DNA from: Xanthomonas campestris pv. badrii
Lineage (GTDB): Bacteria > Pseudomonadota > Gammaproteobacteria > Xanthomonadales > Xanthomonadaceae
DNA: 64,000 nt
NCBI RefSeq assembly: GCF_012848175.1
Contig: NZ_CP051651.1
Location: forward strand, 2,604,001-2,668,000
Direction: 5' to 3'
Part shown: positions 7,321 through 18,029 of the stretch, piece by piece
Numbering within the stretch: position 1 is the stretch's first letter
How the letters are laid out: every line of letters starts with the position of its first letter
Notes under the pieces: generated by a model
The model's input: only the letters and a program-made list of their open reading frames with translations
What the model was told of the DNA's origin: nothing
The model's database searches: none
Made by a program: the position numbers and the translations under genes

Positions 7321-9683
7321 CAGTGCGCTCCTGATTGCGCTGGCGAAGACGTGCCGAGTTGACGCATGCACCACGCCACCAGCGGCGCCTGTTCCAGCGG
7401 CGGCGCGTACAGATAGCCCTGCACCATGTCGCAGCCATAACCGCGCAGCAGCTCCAGTGCGGCCGCGTTCTCGACGCCTTCGGCGATCACGCTCAGACCG
7501 AGGTTGTGTCCCAGATCGATGGTACTGCGCACGATGAAGGCGTCGTCGGTACCCTCGGCCAGTTGCATGACGAAGCTCTTGTCGATCTTCAATTCGTTGA
7601 CCGGCATGCGCTTGAGTTGGGCCAGCGAGGAATAGCCGGTGCCGAAGTCGTCGATGGACAGGCGCACGCCGACGCTGCGCAACTGGTGCAGCATGTGCAG
7701 CGCAGATTCGACGTCGCGCATCAGCGCGCTTTCGGTCAATTCCAGGGTGACCGTCTGCGCCGACGCCGCATGCTGCTCCAGGCGCGCGCGCACGTAATCC
7801 GGCAGGCCGGGATCGGACAGATCCAGCGCAGACAGATTGATCGCCATGCCCAACTCCAGCCCCTGCGTGCGCCACTGCGCCTGACAGCGCAGCGCCTCGT
7901 CCAGCACGAAGCGGGTCAGCGGATGGATCACCCCGGAATGTTCGGCCAGCGGGATGAACTCGTCCGGACCGATCGGGCCCAGCGTGGGGTGATGCCAACG
8001 CACCAGCACCTCGACCTGCTCCACCCGATCGCTGCGCAGGCAGAGCTTGGGCTGGAAGCGCAAGGTCAACTCATTGCCACCGATGGCCTGGCGCAGATCG
8101 CCGGTGAGTCGCAGCCGCCGCAGATGCTGCTCGTCCTGCCCCATGCGGTAGACGCTGGCGCCAACGGTGGTGGCGTCGCCCAGCTGACGTCGCGCAATGT
8201 CGGCGCGGCGCAACAAGGTGTCCGGGTCGGCGCCATGCTCGGGAATCAAGGCGATGCCGATGCTGGCTTCGAGCTGGATGCGCGCCTGCGGCAACACCAG
8301 CGGACGACGCAGCTGCAGCAGCAGGCGCTGCGCGTCCTGCTGCACGGTCGAGGCATCGGCCTGCGCCACCACCACCATGAATTCGTCGCTGCCGAGCCGG
8401 CCCACCAGATTGGGCGCCTGCACCACATCGGCCAGGCGCTGCCCGACTTCGACCAGCACCTGGTCGGCGAAATCGTGGCCGAGGCTGTCGTTGAGTTCCT
8501 TGAACCGCTCCAGATCCAGGATCAGCACTGCCGCCGTACCGCCCGAGGCCACCGTCTGTTCCACCACGTCCTTGAGTCGCTCCAGCAGCCAGAGGCGGTT
8601 GGGCAGACCGGTCAATGCATCGTGCCGGGCCTGGTGCAGGATGTGCTGCTCGCGGCTTGCAATCTGCTGCTGCATGCGCCCGAAACTATCGGCCAGCTCG
8701 GCCAGCTCACGGCCCGGCGGGACCTCGACCGCGGTCTGGTAATCGCCTTGCTGGATGCGTCGCGCCGCCTGCACCAGTTGCGCCACCGGCTTGCTGACGC
8801 CACGCGCCAGAAACAGCGCCACACCCAGGGCCGCGGCCGTGGCCAGGCCGGCAAGCAGCAGGATGCGCAACTTGAGGATGCGGTACGGCGCCACGGCGCG
8901 ATCCAGCGATGCCTGCAGCGCCACCCGCACATGACTGTCGCCCTGGATCGATTGCAGCTTGACCAGGTAGCGCGACTGGCCCAGCGTCAACGGAATCGCC
9001 GCCACCTGCGTGCGCTCGGCCGCCGGCAATTGCTGCGCAAATTCGTTGCGTGCGGCCGGCTCCAGGGTGGATGCCAGGACGCGGATGGGTGGCCCATCGG
9101 TATAGAACGTGGCATCCAGCCCGGTCGTCGTGCGGAAATCCTGCGCCAGGCCTTCGCCGGATTCGTTGCCGATCGCAATCCAGCCCACGCGGCTTGGCGC
9201 CAGCACCTGCACCACCGCCAGCCGCACGATCTGCCGATCCAGCGCGACCACGCCGACGGCGCGCCCGTCCCGCTGCGCCTGCTGCAACAAGGCCTGTACT
9301 GCGCGCAATTGCTCGGCCTGCGGAAGATCGGCCAAGCCGGTCAGAAATTCGCCATCCGGCGAGAGCAACAGCGCGGTCTGCGCGGACATGCGCGCCGCAT
9401 GATTGCGCAGCGCCGATTGCATGGTGGGGACATCGCCACTGGCCACCGCGGCGCGAAATCCGAAGTCGTCTGCCAGCACCGATGCCGACTGCAGCAGCTG
9501 TTCGTCGCGGCGCAGGTTGATGCGCTGCCAGACGCGCTCGCCGATCTGCAGCTCTTCGCCAAGTTGCGCCTTGACGCTGCGCTCGGTTGCCAATTGCACC
9601 GCGATGAAGGTCAGCGCCTGCGTGGCGAGCACGACCAGCACCAGCAATGCCGCAATGCGCGTATGCAGCCGCATCGCTTTCAT
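7320..9683 (-). CDS. Membrane sensor with HAMP, GGDEF and EAL domains (c-di-GMP phosphodiesterase candidate)
   Basis: Encodes 787 residues. TM1 is at about 8-30, a 240-residue periplasmic sensor region follows, TM2 is at about 273-294, then HAMP to about 347, GGDEF at 348-510 and EAL at 525-770. The GGDEF motif is GSDEF (431-435) and the metal-site DLD is DLE (390-392), so cyclase activity is doubtful. The EAL domain keeps its key residues: Glu of EVL (558), NLS (616-618), ELTES (648-652), DDFGTGYSS (678-686), Lys702, Glu735 and the GYLY region, so cyclic-di-GMP hydrolysis is plausible. The start overlaps the cupredoxin stop as ATGA. The sensor lies in the same compartment as the three exported partners of this operon, which suggests they supply or tune its signal (inference). 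Confidence 0.9.
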   Translation of the reverse strand: MKAMRLHTRIAALLVLVVLATQALTFIAVQLATERSVKAQLGEELQIGERVWQRINLRRDEQLLQSASVLADDFGFRAAVASGDVPTMQSALRNHAARMSAQTALLLSPDGEFLTGLADLPQAEQLRAVQALLQQAQRDGRAVGVVALDRQIVRLAVVQVLAPSRVGWIAIGNESGEGLAQDFRTTTGLDATFYTDGPPIRVLASTLEPAARNEFAQQLPAAERTQVAAIPLTLGQSRYLVKLQSIQGDSHVRVALQASLDRAVAPYRILKLRILLLAGLATAAALGVALFLARGVSKPVAQLVQAARRIQQGDYQTAVEVPPGRELAELADSFGRMQQQIASREQHILHQARHDALTGLPNRLWLLERLKDVVEQTVASGGTAAVLILDLERFKELNDSLGHDFADQVLVEVGQRLADVVQAPNLVGRLGSDEFMVVVAQADASTVQQDAQRLLLQLRRPLVLPQARIQLEASIGIALIPEHGADPDTLLRRADIARRQLGDATTVGASVYRMGQDEQHLRRLRLTGDLRQAIGGNELTLRFQPKLCLRSDRVEQVEVLVRWHHPTLGPIGPDEFIPLAEHSGVIHPLTRFVLDEALRCQAQWRTQGLELGMAINLSALDLSDPGLPDYVRARLEQHAASAQTVTLELTESALMRDVESALHMLHQLRSVGVRLSIDDFGTGYSSLAQLKRMPVNELKIDKSFVMQLAEGTDDAFIVRSTIDLGHNLGLSVIAEGVENAAALELLRGYGCDMVQGYLYAPPLEQAPLVAWCMRQLGTSSPAQSGAH

Positions 9684-10363
9684 GGGTGCGGCTTCTTGGG
9701 CTCGGCGCGGCGGAACTTGTCCTGCAGCGCGCGCACCCGATCGTCCACCGGTGCCACCGCCGGGGCAGCGCCCGTGGTCTGCAGGGTGACGCGGCGCTGC
9801 ACCGCATCGCGTGCGACCTGCAGCGGCTCGGTGGCCGCTGCGCCCTTGATGCGCGGATGCCAGACGCGCAACGTGTACGCACCTGCCGGTGCATCGAGCT
9901 GCACGCGGCCATCGCTACCGGTCTTGCCGAAATACGGGGTATCCAGCACCACGATGTAGCCCAGCATCCAGTCGTGGATGTTGCAGCCCACCGTCACCAG
10001 ACCCGCTTGATCGAACCGTACCGGCGCCGCCGTGGTGCCCTGGAACAGCGGCAATTCGAAGCGCTTGGCGGGAGAGAACGAATAGACCTGATGGCGGATC
10101 TGATCGTTGTTGGGAAACCGCACCGCGGTCCCGGCGCGTATGGCCAGCACCGCAGGCACGAACTGCGAATTGACCTGATCCATCTCAACGGTCTTGCCGG
10201 CCGTGGCAGCAGCCGGACGCGCCAGCTCCAGGCTGACCACCGCATCGACCAGGACACCATTGGCATCGGTGACGGTCACGCTGACCGGCGTTGCCGCCAC
10301 AGGCGCCATCACGCCACAGAGTGCAAGCGCCGATACCGCACCTGCTTGTTTGATCCACCGCAT
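9680..10363 (-). CDS. Secreted cupredoxin-like protein (methylamine utilisation-like)
   Basis: Encodes 227 residues. A signal peptide occupies 1-24 (cleavage near PVAATP). The mature protein has a cupredoxin fold signature: His91 in NNDQIRHQVYSF, and Cys127, His130 and Met133 in GCNIHDWM. That is the classical type 1 copper ligand set (His, Cys, His, Met). Residues 148-195 resemble a carboxypeptidase regulatory-like beta sandwich (GRVQLDAPAGAYTLRVWHP). Related proteins are often labelled methylamine utilisation proteins, but no methylamine genes are near. It is the first gene of the operon; a purine-rich stretch (GGGGGGCG) lies about 12 bases before the ATG. Probably a periplasmic electron carrier or copper-dependent redox sensor partner (inference). 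Confidence 0.82.
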   Translation of the reverse strand: MRWIKQAGAVSALALCGVMAPVAATPVSVTVTDANGVLVDAVVSLELARPAAATAGKTVEMDQVNSQFVPAVLAIRAGTAVRFPNNDQIRHQVYSFSPAKRFELPLFQGTTAAPVRFDQAGLVTVGCNIHDWMLGYIVVLDTPYFGKTGSDGRVQLDAPAGAYTLRVWHPRIKGAAATEPLQVARDAVQRRVTLQTTGAAPAVAPVDDRVRALQDKFRRAEPKKPHP

Positions 10364-10602
10364 CCGTATGCGCCCCCCTTACCTCATGCAATCGGCAGCG
10401 GGCGCCAGGCGAGTCCGACGTCGCGCTAGCGATCAGACTGATTTATCGGCGCGAGTGAACGCAAGCTTTAACCAGACGCGAGCAGAATTTTATGAATGGA
10501 AGTGTGGCCCGTGTCATGGCTGTGTTGCAGGCGCGGCAATGCATCGCAGCGCCCTCGACTGCTGGCAGCAATGGCACCGCAGACGCCACGACGCCGCCGC
10601 GA

Positions 10603-11541
10603 TTACTTCAGCTTGATCTCGCGCAGGCGCTCTTCCAGGAATCCGTGCGCGGTGATCGGCTCGGGATAGCGGCTGGGGTTGTCGGCGCTGATGCACGAGG
10701 GCAGCACGTCGATCAGGAAATCCGGATTGGGGTGCAGGAAGAACGGCACCGAATAGCGCGGCTTGCGCGCGGCTTCGCCCGGGGGATTGACCACGCGGTG
10801 GATGGTGGACGGGTACACGTGGTTGGTGAGCCGCTGCAGCATGTCGCCGATATTGACCACGATGGTGTCGGCGTCTGCGGTGAATGGCACCCACTCGCCA
10901 TCGTTGGAGCGCACTTCCAGCCCGGCGGCACTGGCACCGACCAGCAGGGTGATGAAGTTGATGTCGCCGTGCGCACCGGCCCGCACGTTGGGAATGTCGT
11001 CGCTGGTGATCGGCGGGTAATGGATCGGGCGCAGGATCGAATTGCCGTTGTTGGTCTTGTCGACGAAATAGTCCTGCGGCAGGCCGATATGCAGCGCCAA
11101 CGCCGAAAGCACGCGCGAGCCGAGCTGGTCGAGCTGCTGATACAGCTGGTAGCCACGCTCGCGGAAGCCGGGCACTTCGGCCGGCCACAGGTTCGGCGCC
11201 ATCACCTCGCGGTACGGCGAATCGTCGGGAATCTCGCGGCCGATATGCCAGAACTCCTTCAGATCGAAGTGTTTGGAGTCCTTGGCAGTCTCCACGCCAA
11301 AGGCGGTGTAGCCACGTGCGCCACCGCTACCCGGCACGTGGTAGCGGCGCTTGACCTCTTCCGGCAACGCAAAAAATGCCTTGAACACATCGTAGGCCGC
11401 ATCGATCTCGCTCTGCGCGATGCCGTGATTGCGGATGCCGGCAAACCCCCACTGCCGATAGGCCGCACCGAGCTCGGCGACGAAGGCGTCGCGGTCACTG
11501 TCGAAACGGGTGATGTCCAGGGTCGGGATGCGGGCGCTCAT
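10603..11541 (-). CDS. 2-oxoglutarate/Fe(II)-dependent oxygenase, isopenicillin N synthase family
   Basis: Encodes a 312-residue non-haem iron oxygenase of the isopenicillin N synthase/ACC oxidase-like superfamily, cytoplasmic. The N-terminal half is the DIOX_N region (IPTLDITRF, WGFAGIRNHGI). The iron ligands are His191 and Asp193 (HGDINFITLL) and His248 (STIHRVVNP), and the co-substrate carboxylate site is Arg262-x-Ser264 (RYSVPFF). All catalytic residues are present. The substrate cannot be read from sequence. It lies upstream of the divergent-looking empty region before the cupredoxin operon and 37 bases after a possible tiny open frame that follows glmM. Confidence 0.9.
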   Translation of the reverse strand: MSARIPTLDITRFDSDRDAFVAELGAAYRQWGFAGIRNHGIAQSEIDAAYDVFKAFFALPEEVKRRYHVPGSGGARGYTAFGVETAKDSKHFDLKEFWHIGREIPDDSPYREVMAPNLWPAEVPGFRERGYQLYQQLDQLGSRVLSALALHIGLPQDYFVDKTNNGNSILRPIHYPPITSDDIPNVRAGAHGDINFITLLVGASAAGLEVRSNDGEWVPFTADADTIVVNIGDMLQRLTNHVYPSTIHRVVNPPGEAARKPRYSVPFFLHPNPDFLIDVLPSCISADNPSRYPEPITAHGFLEERLREIKLK

Positions 11542-11578
11542 ACGAATGTCTTGGTCGAAGTAAGGGAAGGCCTGCCGA

Positions 11579-11668
11579 TCAGATCAGCAGGCGATACAAC
11601 AGGTAGAACGTCGCGGCCTTGGCCACGACCACGCACACGCCAATGATCAGCGACTCACGCCGCGTCAC
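11579..11668 (-). CDS. Possible 29-residue membrane peptide
   Basis: A short frame starting at a GTG inside the last codons of glmM encodes [20 protein letters not shown] and ends FYLLYRLLI. It has a positively charged start and one continuous hydrophobic helix, the layout of a small single-pass membrane protein. The overlap with the glmM 3' end would couple translation to glmM. No ribosome-binding site can be judged because it lies inside glmM. It could be chance: 30 codons is short. Confidence 0.35.
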   Translation of the reverse strand: MTRRESLIIGVCVVVAKAATFYLLYRLLI

Positions 11669-13004
11669 GCACCGCTCCGGAAAGACGGTCGAGCGTGGCC
11701 TGCATCAGGCCGGCATCGTCGGCTTCCACGGTCACGCGCACCACCGGTTCGGTGCCCGAGGGGCGCAGGAAGGCGCGTCCGCGCCCCTGCACCGCCGCCT
11801 GCGCCTGCTGCAACGCCTGCTGCACACCGGGCGCCTCCACGATCGCCTTGGCGGCGCCGCCATCCAGACGCACGTTCACAGTCTTCTGCGGCACCTTGAC
11901 CAGATCGCGCAGCGCTTCGCGCAGGCTATGCCCGTCGCGGCCCAGCGCTTCGAGTACCTGCAGCGCGCTGACGATGCCATCGCCGGTGCTGGCACGGTCC
12001 AGGCACAGCAGGTGGCCGGAGGTTTCCCCGCCCAGCGTGCCGCCGCCTTCGACCAATGCCTGATGCACGTAGCGGTCGCCGACCTTCGCGCGCTGGAACG
12101 GGATCTGCAGCGCGGCCAGCGCCGGTTCCAGCCCGTAATTGGTCATCAAGGTGCCGACCACCGTGCCGGTGAGCCGGCCACTGGCCTGCCACGACCGTGC
12201 CAGCACGTACAGCAGGTCGTCGCCGTCGACCGGGTTGCCCTGGTCGTCGGCCATCAGCACACGGTCGCCATCGCCATCGAAGGCAATGCCCAGATGCGCC
12301 CCGCTCTCGCGCACCTTGGCAGCGAGATTGTCGATATGCGTCGACCCAACGCCATCGTTGATATTGAGCCCATCCGGTGCGGCGCCGATCACCACCACCT
12401 CGGCGCCCAGCTCGCGGAACAGCATCGGTGCGATGTGATAGGTGGCGCCATGCGCGCAGTCCAGCACCATCTTCAGTCCCTGCAGGGTGAACCCGCGCGC
12501 CACGCTGGCCTTGCAGAACTCGATGTAGCGGCCGATCGCGTCGCGGGTGCGGATCGCCTTGCCCAGGCGCTCGGATTCCACGGTGTGGAACGGCTCGTCC
12601 AGGGCGGCTTCGATCGCCGCTTCGGTGGCGTCGTCGAGCTTCTCGCCTTCGGCGGAAAAGAACTTGATGCCGTTGTCGTAGTGCGGGTTGTGCGAGGCAC
12701 TGATCACCACCCCGGCATCGGCGCGCAGGGTGGTGGTCAAAAACGCGATCGCCGGTGTCGGCATCGGCCCGATCATCTGCACGTCGGCACCGGCCGCGAC
12801 CAGGCCGGCCTCCAACGCCGCTTCGAACATATAGCCGGAAATGCGCGTGTCCTTGCCGATCAACACCAGTGGACGCCTGCTGCGGCCCTGGGTGAGCACA
12901 CGACCCAGCGCATTGCCCAGGCGCAGCACGAAATCGGCCGAGATCACGCCCTGCCCGACCCGCCCGCGGATGCCGTCGGTACCGAAATATTTGCGGGCGC
13001 TCAT
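11655..13004 (-). CDS. glmM: Phosphoglucosamine mutase
   Basis: Encodes a 449-residue cytoplasmic enzyme that converts glucosamine 6-phosphate to glucosamine 1-phosphate for UDP-GlcNAc, the precursor of peptidoglycan and lipopolysaccharide. The alpha-D-phosphohexomutase features are complete: [10 protein letters not shown] at the N-terminus, the phosphoserine loop [12 protein letters not shown] with Ser104, the metal loop DGDGDR at about 241-246, GGETSGH at about 325, and the phosphate-binding RPSGTEP near residue 420. Length is normal. It lies 136 bases downstream of accD, separated by an inverted GGGACCC-type repeat. Confidence 0.97.
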   Translation of the reverse strand: MSARKYFGTDGIRGRVGQGVISADFVLRLGNALGRVLTQGRSRRPLVLIGKDTRISGYMFEAALEAGLVAAGADVQMIGPMPTPAIAFLTTTLRADAGVVISASHNPHYDNGIKFFSAEGEKLDDATEAAIEAALDEPFHTVESERLGKAIRTRDAIGRYIEFCKASVARGFTLQGLKMVLDCAHGATYHIAPMLFRELGAEVVVIGAAPDGLNINDGVGSTHIDNLAAKVRESGAHLGIAFDGDGDRVLMADDQGNPVDGDDLLYVLARSWQASGRLTGTVVGTLMTNYGLEPALAALQIPFQRAKVGDRYVHQALVEGGGTLGGETSGHLLCLDRASTGDGIVSALQVLEALGRDGHSLREALRDLVKVPQKTVNVRLDGGAAKAIVEAPGVQQALQQAQAAVQGRGRAFLRPSGTEPVVRVTVEADDAGLMQATLDRLSGAVRDAA

Positions 13005-13029
13005 GGAGCTGGGACCGAAGAAGCCGGGA

Positions 13030-13136
13030 TCGGGGACCGGGGACCCGGGACCCGGGAAAAGCGCGGCCTTCTAGCTGTGGACGTCCGAGGACTGCTTCTT
13101 CCGGGTCCCCGGTCCCGGGTCCCGGGTCCCGTCCCC
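13030..13136. repeat. Inverted array of GGGACCC/GGGTCCC heptamers between accD and glmM
   Basis: The left arm (13030-13056) is a run of GGGACCGG/GGACCCG units. The right arm (13101-13134) is its near-complete inverse (CCGGGTC/CCCGGGT units). They are separated by a 44-base loop that includes part of a smaller purine-rich stretch. The whole could fold into a long hairpin in the mRNA between accD and glmM. The seven-base period matches the GATTCCC-type repeats at 17995 and 40240, so it is probably a variant of the same family. Confidence 0.75.
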
Positions 13137-13140
13137 GCCT

Positions 13141-14025
<885 letters not shown>

Positions 14026-14364
14026 GCGTGTATGACAATCCATGCAGGGCGGCCTTGCGGGCCGCAGAGGGGCAACAGTCTAACGCAGCGCCCCAGGCTG
14101 GTGCAGCGCGCGCCCGACACGGCGGGTTGCCGTTGCGGCGCAGCGTTGGGGTACAGCGCTGTGGTGCAGGCTGTCGGGCGATGTGCAGCAGGTTGGCTTG
14201 CTGTGGGATGCCGTGTGTCGATAGCCGTCATCACCTTCGTTCAGCAAGGCGCTGCTTCGCCCGTACCCTCACCCCAACCCCTCTCCCGCAGGAGAGGGGC
14301 TTTGATTCCTTCCCCCGTCGGGACATTGGCCTACTTCATGTGGGAGAAGGTCCTTGGCCTGGCG
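14026..14364. other. Intergenic region between trpA and accD
   Basis: No coding region is supported in these 339 bases. They hold one palindromic repetitive element at 14254-14300 and otherwise GC-rich sequence without a recognisable promoter. Confidence 0.7.
14254..14300. repeat. Palindromic repetitive element (CCCCTCTCC...GGAGAGGGG family)
   Basis: A perfect nine-base inverted repeat, CCCCTCTCC at 14278-14286 and GGAGAGGGG at 14291-14299 with a CGCA loop, is preceded by CGCCCGTACCCTCACCCCAA. The same block occurs inverted at 54181-54230, and its GAGGGTACGGGCGAAGC half occurs at 40373-40390. This marks a dispersed REP-like family rather than a dedicated terminator. Confidence 0.8.
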
Positions 14365-15171
14365 TCAGCGGCGATCCAGCGCCTGCCGAAGCGGGGCCAG
14401 GAAGGCTTCGGCGCGTTCGCGGGCGCTGCGGACATCGCCCGCTTCGGCCAGGGCCGCCACCAGGGCGCTGCCGACCACCACGCCGTCGGCATCGACGGCC
14501 ATCGCGGCCGCGCTGGCAGCATCCTTGATGCCGAAGCCGGCCACCACCGGCGCACCTGCGCGCTGTCGCAACTGGCGCAGGCGATCGCTGGCGGCGTGGG
14601 TATCGAGCCGGTCCGAAGCCCCGGTGACGCCTGCGAAACTGACGTAGTACAGATAGCCCTGCGCGGTACTGCACAGCATGTCCAGGCGCTGCTCGCTGGT
14701 GGTCGGCGAGGCCAGCGCGATCAGGGCCAGCCCGACGTCGCTGAAGATGTCGCGGGTTTCGTCGGCTTCCTCCGGCGGCAGGTCGACCAGCAGCAGGCCG
14801 TCCACGCCAGCGGCGACCGCGGCTTCGGCGAAACGCCGGGTGCCGTGGATCTCGATCGGGTTGAGGTAACCCATCAGCACCACCGGGGTGGTGGCGTCCT
14901 CGCGGCGGAATTCGTGCACCGCTTCCAGCACGTAGGCCAGGCCGGCGCCACGCCCCAGCGCACGCTCGGAACTGCGCTGAATGGTGGGGCCGTCTGCCAT
15001 GGGGTCGGAGAACGGCACGCCCAGTTCGATGACGTCGGCACCGGCGCGCACCAGCGCATGCATCACCGGCACGGTGGCTTCCAGCGATGGGTCGCCGGCG
15101 GTGATGAAGGGGATCAGTGCTTTGCGCCCATTGGCACGCAGCTCAGCGAAGCGGGAATCGATACGACGCAT
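14365..15171 (-). CDS. trpA: Tryptophan synthase alpha subunit
   Basis: Encodes the 268-residue alpha subunit, which cleaves indole-3-glycerol phosphate to indole and glyceraldehyde 3-phosphate. The catalytic Glu is in ADVIELGVPFSDPMADGP and the catalytic Asp in LLVDLPPEE; the phosphate-binding region is GFGIKDA and VVGSALV. Start MRRIDSRFAELRANG at 15171; earlier codons are not conserved. A small membrane protein gene (15215-15595) lies between trpB and trpA, which normally adjoin. Confidence 0.96.
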   Translation of the reverse strand: MRRIDSRFAELRANGRKALIPFITAGDPSLEATVPVMHALVRAGADVIELGVPFSDPMADGPTIQRSSERALGRGAGLAYVLEAVHEFRREDATTPVVLMGYLNPIEIHGTRRFAEAAVAAGVDGLLLVDLPPEEADETRDIFSDVGLALIALASPTTSEQRLDMLCSTAQGYLYYVSFAGVTGASDRLDTHAASDRLRQLRQRAGAPVVAGFGIKDAASAAAMAVDADGVVVGSALVAALAEAGDVRSARERAEAFLAPLRQALDRR

Positions 15172-15214
15172 GAAATCACTCGAACAAGGGGGGGAAACCA
15201 GCCGCCATGGAACC

Positions 15215-15595
15215 TCAGGTGGCAAAGAAATACCGCATCAACGCAAAGCACAGCGCAAACAGGTAGCCATAGGAAAATCGATCGATACGGAACACCGGGT
15301 CGCCGCGCCGCGCTCGCCACGCACCAAGCGCGGCCATCAGCCCGCCGGCGACCAGTGGCGCGATCACTACCGCTGCCAGTCGCGCGCCGTGGGTCGCCGT
15401 GAGGTGCTGGGGCAGCAGCCAGAGACTGACACCGCCAAGCAGTGCACCCAGGATGGCGTAGCCCACTGCCGCCAGCCATGGCGAGGGCCTACGCTCGAAC
15501 GACTCGGCGACGGAATGCAGGCCGAGTTCGATCAGCATCTCGGCCAAGGCCTGCAGCAGCACCTCGGCCACCAACTGGATCAGTCCTTCGAGCAT
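15215..15595 (-). CDS. Small conserved-type membrane protein between trpB and trpA
   Basis: Encodes 126 residues. The start at 15595 gives MLEGLIQLVAEVLLQALAE, an amphipathic or membrane-associated helix (to about 25). After a linker (ESFERRPSP) there are three hydrophobic segments at about 37-58, 68-90 and 103-122. It ends MRYFFAT. I do not recognise the family. It is in the same direction as trpB (44 bases upstream) and trpA (43 bases downstream), so it is probably cotranscribed with them, with no evident link to tryptophan synthesis. Confidence 0.75.
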   Translation of the reverse strand: MLEGLIQLVAEVLLQALAEMLIELGLHSVAESFERRPSPWLAAVGYAILGALLGGVSLWLLPQHLTATHGARLAAVVIAPLVAGGLMAALGAWRARRGDPVFRIDRFSYGYLFALCFALMRYFFAT

Positions 15596-15639
15596 CGCCT
15601 CGTCCCTGCATCCGGATAGAGCGTTAGCCACAGCCGCGC

Positions 15640-16857
<1,218 letters not shown>

Positions 16858-16964
16858 GGGAATCCTCTGCAGCAATGCGGTCATACGCGAAGCCGCAACT
16901 CTACCGCAGGCCGGCAGCGCGATAAATCGATAAGATGGCCGCAACCTGTGATCTGGACTCACAC

Positions 16965-17876
16965 ATGACGGTATCGCTCCCGCCGCTGGCCGCCTTGCGC
17001 GCCTTCGAGGCCGCCGCCCGCCTGCAGAGCGTCAGCCGGGCCGCACAGGAGTTGCACGTGACCCATGGCGCCATCAGCCGCCATGTGCGTTCGCTGGAAC
17101 AGGCACTGGGCGCGGCCTTGTTCGCCCGCCAGGGCCGCGGCCTGATCCTCACCGCCGCCGGGACACGGCTGCGCGACGCCACCGGCGAAGGATTTGCCCT
17201 GATCGGCGATGCCTGGGCGGCGCTGCGTCACCCGGCCAGCGAGGCGCCACTGGTGTTGGGGTGCTCGGGCAGCCTGCTGGCGCGCTGGGTCATTCCCCGC
17301 CTGGGCCGGCTGCAACGCGACCTGCCCGACCTGCGCCTGCACCTGTCGGCCAACGAGCAACCACCTGGCCCGGACCTGGACGGCCTGGACGCGGCCCTGC
17401 TGCTGGAATCGCCACCGTGGCCGGGCGAGTGGCAGGTGCACGAGCTCGGCGTGGAATGGATCGGCCCGGTGCTGAGCCCGCAGCTGGCAGCGACCTTGCA
17501 GCTGGATCACCAAAGCCCTGAGGCACTGCGCGATCACCCAGTCCTGCACACGCGCTCGCGCCCGCAAGCATGGCCGGAATGGGCCCAGGCGCACGACATG
17601 GCGCCCGACATCTTGCGCCTGGGCACCGAATTCGAACATCTGGTCTATCTGCTGGAGGCGGCCGCCGCCGGCCTGGGCGTGGCGATCGCCCCGCAACCGC
17701 TGGTGGCCGCGGACCTGGCGGCCGGACGCCTGCTGGCGCCGTGGGGATTCACCCCAACCAACGGACGCTGGGTGCTCTGTGCCGCAAGACGCAACCCGGA
17801 CCCCCGCATCGCGCGACTGGCAAACTGGCTGCGCACCGCACTTGCCGAGGATCAGCACGCGTCACTGATCACCTGA
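16965..17876 (+). CDS. trpI: LysR-type regulator, probable TrpI (activator of trpBA)
   Basis: Encodes a 303-residue DNA-binding regulator. The N-terminal winged helix (about residues 6-65) is typical: [35 protein letters not shown] and [13 protein letters not shown]. The C-terminal effector domain includes [15 protein letters not shown], as in the GcvA/TrpI branch. It is divergent from trpB with 107 bases between. In Pseudomonas the divergent LysR protein TrpI activates trpBA in response to indoleglycerol phosphate; that role here is inferred from position and subfamily. Start chosen at [12 protein letters not shown]; an ATG ten codons earlier is also in frame. Confidence 0.82.
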   Translation: MTVSLPPLAALRAFEAAARLQSVSRAAQELHVTHGAISRHVRSLEQALGAALFARQGRGLILTAAGTRLRDATGEGFALIGDAWAALRHPASEAPLVLGCSGSLLARWVIPRLGRLQRDLPDLRLHLSANEQPPGPDLDGLDAALLLESPPWPGEWQVHELGVEWIGPVLSPQLAATLQLDHQSPEALRDHPVLHTRSRPQAWPEWAQAHDMAPDILRLGTEFEHLVYLLEAAAAGLGVAIAPQPLVAADLAAGRLLAPWGFTPTNGRWVLCAARRNPDPRIARLANWLRTALAEDQHASLIT

Positions 17877-17994
17877 GCGCCATCCTGTGGCCATCCTGAT
17901 GCTGGATGCGAGCTCAGCGCCGCTAGAAACATCAAAGTCTCAAGCCTTCTGATCGCCCACTGGAAAAATTCGCCAACGGCGCCCACCGCTTTTC

Positions 17995-18029
17995 GATTCC
18001 CAATTCCCGATTCCCGATTCCCGACTCAC
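17995..18029. repeat. GATTCCC heptamer repeat tract
   Basis: Four consecutive seven-base units (GATTCCC, AATTCCC, GATTCCC, GATTCCC) and a degenerate fifth (GACTCAC) run up to the trpF stop. The inverted-complement sense (GGGATTC/GGGAGTC) occurs at 40240-40268. Such heptamer tracts mark strain variation in many bacteria. It lies between the ends of the LysR gene and trpF. Confidence 0.85.

Noticed and set aside
7335..9959. An 874-codon open frame on the plus strand
   Set aside because: It lies opposite the GGDEF/EAL gene, whose domains are unmistakable. GC-rich codon use opens the complementary frame; the product is low-complexity His/Gln/Arg-rich.
10364..10602. A small gene between the cupredoxin operon and the oxygenase gene
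   Set aside because: The open frames here run across the oxygenase gene on the opposite strand and have no start signal or motif.
14278..14299. Terminator between accD and trpA
   Set aside because: Good stem but no T-tract, and the same element recurs at other sites, so it is called a repeat.
17995..18029. Possible CRISPR-like array
   Set aside because: Units are only seven bases, without spacers, so it is a simple heptamer tract.
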